DNA of 64,000 nt from Arthrobacter pullicola (GTDB lineage: Bacteria; Actinomycetota; Actinomycetes; Actinomycetales; Micrococcaceae), in contig NZ_JACSQC010000004.1 of the NCBI RefSeq assembly GCF_014836875.1, positions 248,001-312,000 on the forward strand, in the 5' to 3' direction. The notes beneath the pieces were generated by a model. That model did not search any database and was not told where the DNA came from. It worked only from the letters and a program-made list of their open reading frames with translations. Position 1 is the first letter of the stretch. Every line of letters begins with the position of its first letter. Shown piece after piece: positions 45,064-54,069 of the stretch. The position numbers and the translations under genes were made by a program.

Positions 45064-46196
45064 AGGTTTTGGCAGCAATGAGCGGCGGAGTCGACTCCGC
45101 TGTGGCCGCAGCACGGGCAGTCGACGCCGGGCACGACGTCGTCGGGGTCCATTTGGCGCTCTCCCGGATGCCCGGGACACTGCGCACCGGCAGCCGTGGC
45201 TGCTGCACCATCGAGGACTCCCGCGATGCGTGGCGGGCCTGCGACATCCTGGGCATTCCCTACTACGTCTGGGACTTCTCGGAGCGGTTCAAAGAAGACG
45301 TGGTGGATGATTTCGTGGCGGAGTACGCCGCCGGCCGCACCCCGAACCCGTGCATGCGCTGCAACGAACGGATCAAGTTCGCCGCGCTGCTGGAAAAGGC
45401 GCTGGCGCTGGGTTTCGACGCGGTCTGCACCGGACACTACGCCAAGGTGATTACCGACGCCGACGGCAACCCGGAACTGCACCGCGCAGCTGACTGGGCG
45501 AAGGACCAGTCCTACGTGCTCGGCGTGCTCACCCACGAACAGCTCAAGCACGCCATGTTCCCGCTCGCGGACACCCCCTCCAAGGCAGAGGTCCGCGCCG
45601 AGGCCGAACGCCGGGGCCTCTCCGTGGCCAACAAGCCGGACAGCCACGACATCTGCTTCATTCCCGACGGCGACACCCGCGGCTGGCTCGAAGAGCGCAT
45701 CGACATGTCCGAGGGCGAGATCGTCGATCCCACCGGTGAGACGCTCGGCACGCATCCCGGGGCAAACGCCTTTACCGTGGGCCAGCGCAAGGGGCTGAAG
45801 CTCGGCCGCCCGGCGGCCGACGGCAAGCCCCGCTTCGTGCTGGAAATCCGGCCCAAGGAAAACAAGGTCATCGTCGGCCCGGAGAAGCTCCTGGACATCG
45901 ACCAGATGCGCGGCATCAAGGTCTCCTGGGCCGGCCTGCCCATCCGCGAAGTGGAAACCGGCGAGGTCTTCGAATGCACCGCGCAGGTCCGGGCGCACGG
46001 TGATCCCGTTCCGGCGACTGCATGGATGGAGACTGGTGACGGCGGCCGCAGCGAACTTGTGGTACGCCTGAATGAGCCGATGCGCGGTGTCGCCCCCGGC
46101 CAGACCGTCGTGATTTACCAGGGCACCCGCGTGCTGGGGCAGGCGACCATCGACTCCGCCCGGTCGCTGGAATGGGACCCCGCAGCCGTCTCCTAG
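45060..46196 (+). CDS. mnmA: tRNA-specific 2-thiouridylase
   Basis: The 378-residue enzyme makes 2-thiouridine at position 34 of Lys, Glu and Gln tRNAs. It has the PP-loop SGGVDS (8-13), the catalytic NPCMRCN (C98, C101) and a second catalytic cysteine C199 in [10 protein letters not shown], followed by the [18 protein letters not shown] domain. The length is normal. It is translationally coupled to the cysteine desulfurase gene just upstream, its likely sulfur donor. Confidence 0.97.
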   Translation: MKVLAAMSGGVDSAVAAARAVDAGHDVVGVHLALSRMPGTLRTGSRGCCTIEDSRDAWRACDILGIPYYVWDFSERFKEDVVDDFVAEYAAGRTPNPCMRCNERIKFAALLEKALALGFDAVCTGHYAKVITDADGNPELHRAADWAKDQSYVLGVLTHEQLKHAMFPLADTPSKAEVRAEAERRGLSVANKPDSHDICFIPDGDTRGWLEERIDMSEGEIVDPTGETLGTHPGANAFTVGQRKGLKLGRPAADGKPRFVLEIRPKENKVIVGPEKLLDIDQMRGIKVSWAGLPIREVETGEVFECTAQVRAHGDPVPATAWMETGDGGRSELVVRLNEPMRGVAPGQTVVIYQGTRVLGQATIDSARSLEWDPAAVS

Positions 46197-46255
46197 GGCA
46201 CTGATGACCCCAGGCAGGACGCGTAACCTGGAAACCTGCCCTGCCAACAGGCCCC

Positions 46256-46261
46256 TAAACT
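46256..46261 (+). promoter_or_regulatory. Candidate -10 (TAAACT) for the chorismate mutase gene
   Basis: TAAACT is followed by GGAGGC and then ATG 46268, a 6-nt gap. GGAGG sits too close to the ATG for usual ribosome spacing, so a leaderless reading is reasonable. Confidence 0.5.
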
Positions 46262-46267
46262 GGAGGC

Positions 46268-46645
46268 ATGAGTGAAAAGTCCGCCGACGAATTTGACCCC
46301 GGGGCCAGCTCCCTTTCCGGGAAGGTAGCCGATGAGGTGATGGCCGAACTGCTTGCCATGCGCAGCAGCATCGACAACATCGATGCCACTCTGGTCTATC
46401 TGCTGGCGGAGCGTTTCAAGGCTACCCAGCGCGTGGGCCACCTGAAGGCCGAGCACCGCCTGCCGCCTGCCGACCCGGGCCGGGAAGTGGCCCAGATCGC
46501 CCGGCTTCGGCGGCTGGCCGAGGATGCGCACCTGGATCCAGCCTTCGCGGAGAAGTTCCTGAACTTCATCATCAGCGAGGTCATCCGGCACCACCAGGCC
46601 ATCTCCGAGACCCGCAACGGCGGAAGCAATGCAGCGGGAGCCTGA
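46268..46645 (+). CDS. Chorismate mutase, AroQ type
   Basis: The 125-residue protein is an AroQ helical chorismate mutase without a fused domain or signal peptide. It contains MRSSIDNIDATLVYLLAERF, then VGHLKAEHRLPPADPGRE and FLNFIISEVIRHHQ. These give the Arg, Lys and Glu residues that bind chorismate in the family. It should convert chorismate to prephenate for Phe and Tyr. The next gene starts 17 nt before its stop, in another frame. Confidence 0.9.
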   Translation: MSEKSADEFDPGASSLSGKVADEVMAELLAMRSSIDNIDATLVYLLAERFKATQRVGHLKAEHRLPPADPGREVAQIARLRRLAEDAHLDPAFAEKFLNFIISEVIRHHQAISETRNGGSNAAGA

Positions 46646-47723
46646 ACCGGACAGCGCTGCCGGGACTGCAGGCGCGGACGCCGGTCCGTCGGGCGTCACT
46701 GCCACCGGGCCCGGCGGCTGGCCGGGCACTGACCCCGCAGAGGCCGCCAGGATCATCCGCGGGGAACTGGGGGACCCGCATCTGCCGTTCCTGGTGGAAC
46801 TGCCGCAGCGGGGCATCGGAGCCGACCCGGTGGGACGGACCGCCGGGCTGCTGGTGGAGCTGCCGGTGGACCTGCAGCCGCACGGCTGGCGGCTGGTTGA
46901 CCGTCCCGGCATCGATCAGCGCCGGGCTGTTTCGCTGCTCTCCCGCGATATCAATGCCCTCGCCGACGTCATCGGTGAGGAAGAAGACCCCGGACGGAGC
47001 CTGGCAGTCTCGCTGCAGGGGCCCCTTTCGCTGGCTGCCGGCCTGCACCTCCACAACGGTGAACGCGCCCTGACAGACGCCGGCGCCCGCCGGGAGATTG
47101 CCGAATCACTGGCGGCCGGAGCAGCTGGCTTCGTGCACCGGGTCAAGGAGGTCGCCCGCGGCGCATCCATCGTGGTCCAGCTGGATGAACCCCACCTGGA
47201 CAAGGTCCTGGGCGGGCGGATCCCCACGGCCAGCGGCTACCGGACCCTGCGTTCGGTCCCGGCCCAGGAAGCCTCACTGATGTGGACAATGGTCCGGGAG
47301 TCCCTGACTGCGGCCGGTGCCTCCGACGTGATCCTCCGCCTGCCGTCCGCCGGACACGGGCAGGCAAAATCCGGACTGGATCTGGCCTTGGGCTCCGGTG
47401 CCCACGGTGTGGCCCTCCCGCTGCGCGGGCTGCGTGACCGGGACTGGGAAGGCATCGCGGAAGCTGTCGAGGCTGGGAAGCAGGTGTGGCTTGGAGTGCT
47501 TCCGCTGCCCGCGGGCGGGGAGGAACCGCGCCAGGTCACTGCACTGGTGGAGGACATTACCCGGCCCTGGACCCGGGTCGGGCTGCCGCTGCGGGACCTG
47601 CCCGCGCTCCATATCACTCCCGACGGCGCTCTTTCTGACCTGGCACCCGGCCCGGCCCGCCGGGTACTGGCGCGGCTGACCCAGACTGCCTCGGCGCTGG
47701 ACCAGCTGGCAGCGGAGGGCTAG
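46629..47723 (+). CDS. Cys-free MetE/UroD-fold protein, function unknown
   Basis: The 364-residue protein resembles the C-terminal barrel of cobalamin-independent methionine synthase: VSLQGPLSLAAGLHLHNG, SIVVQLDEPHLDKVLGG, and a GAHGVALPLRGL strand. The zinc ligands of MetE (His-x-Cys, Glu, Cys) are not there and the protein contains no cysteine at all. It should not be a methionine synthase. Similar genes sit near iscS-mnmA in other actinobacteria, as far as I recall. GGAAG lies just before the ATG. It overlaps the chorismate mutase gene by 17 nt. Confidence 0.72.
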   Translation: MQREPEPDSAAGTAGADAGPSGVTATGPGGWPGTDPAEAARIIRGELGDPHLPFLVELPQRGIGADPVGRTAGLLVELPVDLQPHGWRLVDRPGIDQRRAVSLLSRDINALADVIGEEEDPGRSLAVSLQGPLSLAAGLHLHNGERALTDAGARREIAESLAAGAAGFVHRVKEVARGASIVVQLDEPHLDKVLGGRIPTASGYRTLRSVPAQEASLMWTMVRESLTAAGASDVILRLPSAGHGQAKSGLDLALGSGAHGVALPLRGLRDRDWEGIAEAVEAGKQVWLGVLPLPAGGEEPRQVTALVEDITRPWTRVGLPLRDLPALHITPDGALSDLAPGPARRVLARLTQTASALDQLAAEG

Positions 47724-47747
47724 GACCGCAGCCTCCGGAAGTCCGGG

Positions 47748-48428
47748 TTAGAGCCGCCGCTCCCACTTCTCCGGCCGGGCGTCCGGCGGCAGCCCGCCGT
47801 CGTAATCCCGGTAGGCGTAGGTGAAGCTCCCGTCATAGACGAAGACCGTGCCGAGCTGCCGCTGCCGGACCAGCGTGCGGATCCGGAACCGTCCGGTTTC
47901 CCCGTCCCACCACTGTTCGGCATGGGCGTCAGCGCCGGCCAAAACCGGAACCGGCACGCGCAGACGGCCCAGGAACAGGCGGGTATGCGGGGAGTGCATG
48001 TGCAGCCTGCCGTCCCCGGACACAGAGAGCTCCAGATCGGTGGCAAGATTCCGGCGCCGGCCGACGTAGTCAGTGAGCCCGGCCGGGGAGGTCAGGGACG
48101 TGGTGTCCTCGAAGACGCGCTCGGCGTGGTCGAACCGGAAGCGCCGCACGGCGGTCAGCGATGACCGGCCGAACGGGTCCAGATGCGCGAAGTTGCGGAT
48201 CGTGAAGGGAACATCGCGGCCGTAGTCGGGGAAGAACGCGTTCCGAACCGGTATGGCAGCCAACGCGGGGCGGAGCGCCGGCCGGGGACATCCTGCGATC
48301 TCGAAGGAACCAGTCCCGATGCCGTAGCGCCCCTGCTCCGGGGAGAGCGAAAAATAGTCCTGCAGTTCAGGCTGCAGCCGGCCGAAATCGGCGCCCAGAA
48401 CCCGCTGGTAGAGGGACCCGTCAGTCAT
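47748..48428 (-). CDS. DUF4166 family protein
   Basis: The 226-residue protein starts LYQRVLGADFGRLQPELQDYFSL and has the DUF4166 layout: a first part ending FFPDYGRDVPFTIRNFAHLDPFGR, then TDYVGRRRNLATDLELSVSGDGRLHMHS and a final beta-rich part. No catalytic motif, signal or membrane span is visible. Function unknown. It has its own TAGGGT box 6 nt before the ATG and is convergent with the MetE-fold gene, 24 nt apart. Confidence 0.78.
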   Translation of the reverse strand: MTDGSLYQRVLGADFGRLQPELQDYFSLSPEQGRYGIGTGSFEIAGCPRPALRPALAAIPVRNAFFPDYGRDVPFTIRNFAHLDPFGRSSLTAVRRFRFDHAERVFEDTTSLTSPAGLTDYVGRRRNLATDLELSVSGDGRLHMHSPHTRLFLGRLRVPVPVLAGADAHAEQWWDGETGRFRIRTLVRQRQLGTVFVYDGSFTYAYRDYDGGLPPDARPEKWERRL

Positions 48429-48434
48429 GGCTCC

Positions 48435-48440
48435 ACCCTA
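48435..48440 (-). promoter_or_regulatory. Candidate -10 (TAGGGT) for the DUF4166 gene
   Basis: On the minus strand TAGGGT is followed by GGAGCC and ATG 48428, a 6-nt gap. It lies between the DUF58 stop and the DUF4166 start, so DUF4166 need not depend on read-through from the DUF58 operon. Confidence 0.45.
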
Positions 48441-48445
48441 CGCCG

Positions 48446-49738
48446 CTAGAGCCTCCCGGACGCCTTGAGCCGGATATACATGTCCGCAAGTTTCGGCGGC
48501 AGTTCATACGGTGTCTCATCCACTACCTCGGCTCCCATCGACTTCAGCTGTGCGGTGACCGCGGAGCGGTCCAGCAGCGCCCGTTCGGCGGCCGCGGCCC
48601 GGAAAACATCCGCGGCGGTGCCGCGTTCGGAGCGCAGCTCGTCCAGTGCGGGGTCCCGTACCGACGCAATGACGACGACGTGTTTGGCCAGCAGGGAGGG
48701 CAGGACGGGCAGCAGGCCTTCCTCCACGGCCCCGGCGTCCAGCGAGGTAACGAGCACCACCAGGGAGCGGCGGGAAGATACGGACTGGACGACGCCGGGA
48801 AGGAGGGAGAAGTCCGCTTCGATCAGTTCCGGTTCCAGCGGAGCCATGGCGCTGGCCAGGCGTGGAAGGAGGTTTCCTTTCGCCGCCGAAGCCACCCGGG
48901 CACGCACCCGCCGGTCAAAGGCGATGAAATCGACCCGGTCTCCGCCGCCGTGCGCCAGCATTCCCAGCAACAGGGAGGCTTCGATACCGGTGTCGAGCCG
49001 CGGTTCGTCCAGAATGCGGGCTGCGGATGTCCGGGCGGTGTCCAGGCAGAGAATGACCCTGCGGTCCCGTTCCGGGCGCCAGGTGCGCACCACCGTCTCC
49101 TGCCGTCTCGCCGTCGCACGCCAGTCGATGGACCGGACATCGTCGCCGCGGACGTAATCGCGCAGGGAATCGAATTCCGTTCCGGCTCCGCGCAGCTGGA
49201 CGGAAGCGTTTCCATCCAGCTCGCGCAGCCGGCGCAGTTTCGCGGGCAGGTGGCGTTTGGAACGGAAGGGGGGCAGAACGCGGAGTGAGCCCGGATACGG
49301 GATGGTCCGCTGCCTGGCAGCGATGCCCAAGGGGCCGAAGGACCGGAGGGTGACATGGGCGGTGCGCAGCTCCCCGCGCCGTTCGGGCCGCAGCGTTCCT
49401 GGAGCGAGCCGGGCCTCACCCGGCGGAACAGTGATCCGGCGCGCGGGGTTCCGCTGGCCTGCTGACGGCTGCCAGGCATCGCGAAGCAGCGCGTGCAGGG
49501 TTCTGCCTGAGTCGTTCCGGACCACAACCGGGGCGGGGATGCCCTCGCCAAACCGGGCGGTGTTAGGCAGCTGCCGTTCAAAGCGGATACGCAGCGGCGG
49601 GGCGGCAAGAGCCAGGTCCAGGGCTGCGGCTGCGGCGAGCAGCCCCAGCCAGAGCAGGATGGTTTGAGTCCCGGGGAACAGGACAACCGCGGCGGCGCCC
49701 ATCGCAGCGAGAATAACGAGGCGGCCTGAGACAGCCAT
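48446..49738 (-). CDS. DUF58 family membrane-anchored protein
   Basis: The 430-residue protein has two N-terminal membrane helices (about 5-45) and a beta-sandwich region. The DUF58 signature follows, GTEFDSLRDYVRGDDVRSIDW, and then a von Willebrand A-like domain with LCLDTARTS in the metal-site position. DUF58 proteins work with MoxR ATPases. It follows moxR by 6 nt in a five-gene minus-strand operon and is its last gene. Confidence 0.9.
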   Translation of the reverse strand: MAVSGRLVILAAMGAAAVVLFPGTQTILLWLGLLAAAAALDLALAAPPLRIRFERQLPNTARFGEGIPAPVVVRNDSGRTLHALLRDAWQPSAGQRNPARRITVPPGEARLAPGTLRPERRGELRTAHVTLRSFGPLGIAARQRTIPYPGSLRVLPPFRSKRHLPAKLRRLRELDGNASVQLRGAGTEFDSLRDYVRGDDVRSIDWRATARRQETVVRTWRPERDRRVILCLDTARTSAARILDEPRLDTGIEASLLLGMLAHGGGDRVDFIAFDRRVRARVASAAKGNLLPRLASAMAPLEPELIEADFSLLPGVVQSVSSRRSLVVLVTSLDAGAVEEGLLPVLPSLLAKHVVVIASVRDPALDELRSERGTAADVFRAAAAERALLDRSAVTAQLKSMGAEVVDETPYELPPKLADMYIRLKASGRL

Positions 49739-49744
49739 CGCTGT

Positions 49745-50758
49745 CTACCGGGGGACCGGGACGGTGGCGAGGATGCTTCCCAGGACGTCATCCACGCTGA
49801 CCCCGTCCATCTGGGCTTCCGGCCGCAGCGCCACCCGGTGGCGCAGTGCAGGAAGGGTGAGCGCCTTGACATCGTCGGGCGTGATGAAGTTCCGCCCGGA
49901 CAGCCAGGCCCACGCCCTGGCAGTGTTCAGCAGTGCAGTGGCACCGCGCGGTGAAACACCGAGCTGGAAGGAAGGCGCGGACCGGGTAGCACGGACCAGA
50001 TCGACGATGTAGCCCAGGACTTCCGGGGACACCTCCACCCGTGCCACCGCGCTCCGGGCCTGGTGCAGGTCCGCTTCGCCGGCCACGGGACGGACGCCGG
50101 CAGCGGCCAGGTTCCGGGGATCGAAGCCGTCCCCGTGCCGGCGGATGACTTCGATTTCCTCCTCCCGGCCGGGCAGGTCCAGGGTCAGCTTGAGCAGGAA
50201 CCGGTCCAGCTGGGCTTCCGGCAGCGGATACGTGCCCTCGTACTCCACCGGGTTCTGCGTCGCGGCGACAATGAACGGATCCGGCAGGGGACGGGACACG
50301 CCGTCCACCGAAACCTGGTGTTCCTCCATCGCTTCGAGAAGCGATGCCTGGGTTTTCGGCGGGGTGCGGTTGATTTCGTCAGCCAGCAGGATGTTGGTGA
50401 AGACCGGACCTTCGCGGAAGCTGAACTCCGACGTGCGGCCGTCATAGATCAGGGAACCGGTGACGTCACCGGGCATCAGGTCGGGCGTGAACTGGACCCG
50501 CTTGGTGTCCAGGGACAAGGCGGCCGCCAGGGTCCGGACCAGCAGCGTCTTCGCCACCCCGGGAACACCCTCCAGGAGCACATGGCCCCGGGCCAGCAGG
50601 GCGATGATCAGGCCTGTCACTGCTGCGTCCTGGCCGACAACGGCTTTGGCGACCTCCTGCCGGACACTGTGCAGTGCGCGGCGGGCATTTTCCCCCTGTT
50701 CTGCCAGGTCACTGCCGGTGTGAACGGCGCCGGACGGCGCAGGATAGTGCTGGGTCAT
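49745..50758 (-). CDS. moxR: MoxR-family AAA+ ATPase
   Basis: The 337-residue ATPase has the MoxR Walker A GVPGVAKT, Walker B ILLADEINRTPPKTQASLLEAM, sensor 1 ATQNPVEYEGTYPLPEAQLDRF and a C-terminal lid with GVSPRGATALLNTARAWAW. MoxR proteins act as chaperones that help metal insertion or assembly of partner VWA/DUF58 proteins. Its start overlaps the DUF4350 stop by 4 nt, and DUF58 follows. Confidence 0.94.
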   Translation of the reverse strand: MTQHYPAPSGAVHTGSDLAEQGENARRALHSVRQEVAKAVVGQDAAVTGLIIALLARGHVLLEGVPGVAKTLLVRTLAAALSLDTKRVQFTPDLMPGDVTGSLIYDGRTSEFSFREGPVFTNILLADEINRTPPKTQASLLEAMEEHQVSVDGVSRPLPDPFIVAATQNPVEYEGTYPLPEAQLDRFLLKLTLDLPGREEEIEVIRRHGDGFDPRNLAAAGVRPVAGEADLHQARSAVARVEVSPEVLGYIVDLVRATRSAPSFQLGVSPRGATALLNTARAWAWLSGRNFITPDDVKALTLPALRHRVALRPEAQMDGVSVDDVLGSILATVPVPR

Positions 50759-52023
50759 GATGCGGTTATCTCTTCCTCTAGGTCCAGCAGATCCTGAGAC
50801 CAGTTCACCAGGGCGCTGTCGTTTGCAGGTACGTATCGGTTGAGCAGGTAATCCAGTTCGGCCGTGGGCCGCCCGGTGGCGCGCGCTGCAGCTTCCACGA
50901 CGGCGCCCGCCGCAGTTCCGGCGCCAAGCCGCAGCCGGGCGGCCAGCCGGGTGAGCGTGGCTGCCCGCAGGTTGGCTGCAGCCCGGTCCAGTGCCTTGCC
51001 GTCCTGATAAAGCCGCGCCCTGCCTTCAGCGGTTTCCGCGGCCCGGACCACTACGGGCATGGGTTCCAGGGCAAGCGGTCCCAGCCGTCGGCCGCGCCAC
51101 AAAGCAGCGAGTGCAGCGACCACCAGCACCCAGGCCAGCAGCGGATTTACCCAGTCAGGGAGCAGCGAGAGGGGATCAACGGGAGCTGCGCCGGCCGGGA
51201 TGTCGGCGGGGACCGGAAGGTACCAGACCAGCGTGCCGGTGCTGCCGAGCGTCTGCAGGGCCAGGGCGGCATTCCCGCCCCCGGTGATGCCCTCATTGGT
51301 CAGCAGCCCCGTGAAGCCGAGGACCGTGTCCGTACCATCTGCGGACGCAGCGTAGAGTCCTGCCGGCCGACCGTCACCGGTGACCGGGAAACAGGTAACC
51401 GGACCGCGGTAGGCCAGGCCGCCCGGGGTAACACTTCCGGCGGCCTGGGCGGCAGGATCCGCGCAGCCGGCCGGAAGCGCGGCATTGCTGTCCAGGACGT
51501 CCTGGGGAATCAGGCCGGCCTGGGCGATGTCCGGAGCGAGCTGCGCCAGCTGCGCGAATGTCGGTTCCACCAGGACCGTTTTCGCTGCTGCGGTCCCCAG
51601 TTCGGCGAGCTGGCCGCGGTCCAGGTATTCGTTGGGATCAAAGAGCAGGAGCGTCGCGTCACCGGCCTGAAGTCCGGCCAGGGCGGCGGCATGGTCATCG
51701 GCCACAACGACGTCGACTCCCTGGTCCTGCAGGACGCGGACCAGGGCCTGGGCGCCGGAGGGAGCGGGGTTTTCGGCAGATAGTGCACCCTGGTTGCCGC
51801 CCGAAGCGGTGAGAAGCCCGAGCGTGACGGTGGCAGCAAGAACCAGCGCCAGGATGATCCAGAGCCGCCAGGCGCGGAGCCTGGCGCGCAGGCCGCCCGG
51901 GGTGGCAGCGGGGAGCGATTCCGCTGTCGGACCGGCGCTTGCCGGTTCTTCCAATCCCTGCGGTCCACCGGCTTCTTGAACCGGCGTTCCCGTTGGTGCG
52001 GGGTCCAGCGGAGTTCCGTTCAT
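50755..52023 (-). CDS. DUF4350 domain membrane protein
   Basis: The 422-residue protein has an N-terminal span (LWIILALVLAATVTLGLL, about 53-70), an outside DUF4350 domain (GAQALVRVLQDQGVDVVVADD, then DATLLLFDPNEYLDRGQLAEL) and a second span (NPLLAWVLVVAALAALW, about 293-310). A cytoplasmic helical tail follows. DUF4350 is regularly found beside MoxR and DUF58. Its stop and start overlap moxR and DUF4129 by 4 nt each. Confidence 0.87.
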   Translation of the reverse strand: MNGTPLDPAPTGTPVQEAGGPQGLEEPASAGPTAESLPAATPGGLRARLRAWRLWIILALVLAATVTLGLLTASGGNQGALSAENPAPSGAQALVRVLQDQGVDVVVADDHAAALAGLQAGDATLLLFDPNEYLDRGQLAELGTAAAKTVLVEPTFAQLAQLAPDIAQAGLIPQDVLDSNAALPAGCADPAAQAAGSVTPGGLAYRGPVTCFPVTGDGRPAGLYAASADGTDTVLGFTGLLTNEGITGGGNAALALQTLGSTGTLVWYLPVPADIPAGAAPVDPLSLLPDWVNPLLAWVLVVAALAALWRGRRLGPLALEPMPVVVRAAETAEGRARLYQDGKALDRAAANLRAATLTRLAARLRLGAGTAAGAVVEAAARATGRPTAELDYLLNRYVPANDSALVNWSQDLLDLEEEITAS

Positions 52024-52706
52024 TTCGGCACCGCAAGGTACGGCTGCGCCTGCCCGGCACCGGCCGTCGGCTGGCTCTGCAGGAGAAGAAGGTCCAGCTG
52101 CTGCGCCCGGGCGGCATCTGCGGCATTGGCACGCCCGCGGCCGTAGCGGACCTCGTCAAAGCGGCCGCTGAGCCAGAGGATGGTTCCGGCTGCCGACGGA
52201 AAGACAGCGCTGAGTCCGGCACCTGCTTCGCGGGCGGTCCGTCCGGGCCGGCGGTCCAGAATGACCCGTTCTTCCGCCGTCCGGAGGATGGCCCGCAGAC
52301 GTTCCGCCAGCGCTGTATCCCAGTCTCCGTTCGCGGCGGCCGTGTCGGCCAGACGGCGGTGGGATGCAGCGTCCTGCTCGGCTGCGCTCTCCTCGAACAA
52401 CCCCGGACGGTGGCGCCGGGCGTTAAGGCGCGGCCGGATCACCAGGACCGCCAAAACGATTACCAGCAGGGCGCCGAGTCCCAGGAGGAGCACTCCGGGC
52501 GTGGCTCCGATCCCCTGGATACTGGAGAGAACCTCCCCGAACCATTCCAGGACGGTCCTGAGCAGCTGTTCTGCGAGCCCGGGCTGTGCCTCACGGTATT
52601 CCGCCCGGGAAAGTTCCGTTTCAAGCCAGCCGCGGGCTTCCTCGGGGCCAGGAGCCACGGGCACTTCGGAACGCAGCACCGTATCGGCCGCCGTCAACAC
52701 GGTCAC
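52020..52706 (-). CDS. DUF4129 domain membrane protein
   Basis: The 228-residue protein has one membrane span (VLLLGLGALLVIVLAVLVI, about 78-97). The DUF4129 domain lies in the C-terminal half (DTALAERLRAILRTAEERVIL, then LSGRFDEVRYG). DUF4129 often forms the C-terminus of transglutaminase-like membrane proteins; here it is free-standing. GTG 52706 lies 6 nt after the stop of the upstream gene, so the operon is continuous. Confidence 0.85.
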   Translation of the reverse strand: MTVLTAADTVLRSEVPVAPGPEEARGWLETELSRAEYREAQPGLAEQLLRTVLEWFGEVLSSIQGIGATPGVLLLGLGALLVIVLAVLVIRPRLNARRHRPGLFEESAAEQDAASHRRLADTAAANGDWDTALAERLRAILRTAEERVILDRRPGRTAREAGAGLSAVFPSAAGTILWLSGRFDEVRYGRGRANAADAARAQQLDLLLLQSQPTAGAGQAQPYLAVPK

Positions 52707-52712
52707 GGCCGC

Positions 52713-54041
52713 CTAAGCGGAACCGCTGGCCGGGCTGCCGGGCCACGGACCCTGAGATCCGGCGGCGGAGCCTGGATCTGCGGCGCGGCCCGGGACGGTG
52801 TCCGGCGAATCTGTTCCGGCGAGTTCCTGGTCTTTCATCAGCGCGATGTCGAAGCCCTCCCGCCGGATCCGCAGGTCGATGTACAGCAGGGACGTGACAG
52901 TGGACTGGAACGCGTAACCGATGGCACCGAAGAGGGTGGACACGGCGGTGGTCAAAACGAGCACCGGGACCAGTGAGGAGAAGTCACCGGCCGCGGCGTC
53001 GGGGGTCCCAAAGGACGCGAACAGCGTAATGAGCATGGTGATCGGTGTGCTGATCACCGAAACAATGATCGAAACGATGAGGCTGGTGAGCAGCAGGATC
53101 CCGAAGGTGCGCCACCAGTTGCGCCGGGTAAGTGACCAGGAGCGGCCGATGGCGGCGAAAACACCGCGGGGTTCCAGGACCAGCGCGGCGGGGGCCAGTG
53201 CGAGCTTCACGGACAGCCAGGCGAACACGGCGGTGACGCCCAGGACGCCAAGAACAGTCAGGAAGACACCGGAAGCGCCAAGTAATTCAATGACGAAGAC
53301 GACGCTGAAGACGAAGGCGGTGATGCCCACCGCCGATGCTGCCAGGAGCAGCAGTGACAGGCCGGCCAGGCGGAGCAGCGATCCCCTGGCCAGGCGCCAG
53401 GTCTGCCCGAAGCCGGTCTTGAGGTTCAGGATCGCCCGGGCCACCGGAATGACCAGCAGGCCCTGCATGCCGAGAAGCCCGACGACGGACAGGATGGTCA
53501 GCGCGGTGCCCCCGGTCAGGGCTGTGGCGCCCAGCGAAAGCGCTTCGGCGTCGGTCAGCTCCGATTCAATGTCGAGGCTGGCAAGGGGGCCCAGCAGGGT
53601 CTGCCCAAAAATAACGGTCAGGACGGCGATCACGCCCTGGATGAGAATCGCCGTGCCGAAGGTGGCCGCCGGGTTGCGCCGGCACGCCTGGAACGCACCG
53701 TCCAGAATCTCGCCTAGCCCCAGGGGACGGAGGGGGATAACACCCGGCTTGGGCGGTGCAGTGTACTGCCCGCCCGCGGGATGTGCACCAAAGGGGCCAG
53801 TCCCGTAGGGTGGCTGTCCCCAGCCCGGAGCCTGACCTGCCGGGGGACCGTAGGGGACCTGTCCCCAGCCCGGCTGCTGCCCCCATTGCGGCTGCTGGCC
53901 CCACTGAGGCTGCTGCGGTTGCGCGCCCCAGGGAGGCTGGGGAACGGATGGCCGGTTCGTGCCGGGACCGGGTGCTCCCTGGGGTGCTTCGGCGTCGGCC
54001 GCGGCACCGGGATCCGGTTCGTTGTGATTATCCTGACTCAT
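52713..54041 (-). CDS. Multi-pass membrane protein with Gln/Trp/Pro-rich N-terminus
   Basis: The 442-residue protein has a disordered first 95 residues with repeats of the QPQWGQ type. A membrane part of about six helices follows (for example near 130-150, 175-200, 215-265, 285-310 and 335-360). The pattern LGEILDGAFQACRRNPAATFG before the first helix is typical of actinobacterial proteins annotated as glycerophosphoryl diester phosphodiesterase membrane domain, although no phosphodiesterase motif is present. It is the first gene of the MoxR operon. ATG 54041 lies within a short upstream ORF. Confidence 0.78.
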   Translation of the reverse strand: MSQDNHNEPDPGAAADAEAPQGAPGPGTNRPSVPQPPWGAQPQQPQWGQQPQWGQQPGWGQVPYGPPAGQAPGWGQPPYGTGPFGAHPAGGQYTAPPKPGVIPLRPLGLGEILDGAFQACRRNPAATFGTAILIQGVIAVLTVIFGQTLLGPLASLDIESELTDAEALSLGATALTGGTALTILSVVGLLGMQGLLVIPVARAILNLKTGFGQTWRLARGSLLRLAGLSLLLLAASAVGITAFVFSVVFVIELLGASGVFLTVLGVLGVTAVFAWLSVKLALAPAALVLEPRGVFAAIGRSWSLTRRNWWRTFGILLLTSLIVSIIVSVISTPITMLITLFASFGTPDAAAGDFSSLVPVLVLTTAVSTLFGAIGYAFQSTVTSLLYIDLRIRREGFDIALMKDQELAGTDSPDTVPGRAADPGSAAGSQGPWPGSPASGSA

Positions 54042-54069
54042 CCGCAGCCCCCGCTTTTCGGTACATCAT
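54028..54069 (-). CDS. 14-codon upstream ORF overlapping the MoxR-operon start
   Basis: ATG 54069 has AGGAG at ideal 7-nt spacing and a TATAGT -10 upstream. The reading frame gives MMYRKAGAADESG and stops at TAA 54028-54030, 14 nt inside the next gene in another frame. The best ribosome site of the region thus serves this peptide, which suggests translational coupling. A chance ORF cannot be excluded. Confidence 0.45.
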   Translation of the reverse strand: MMYRKAGAADESG

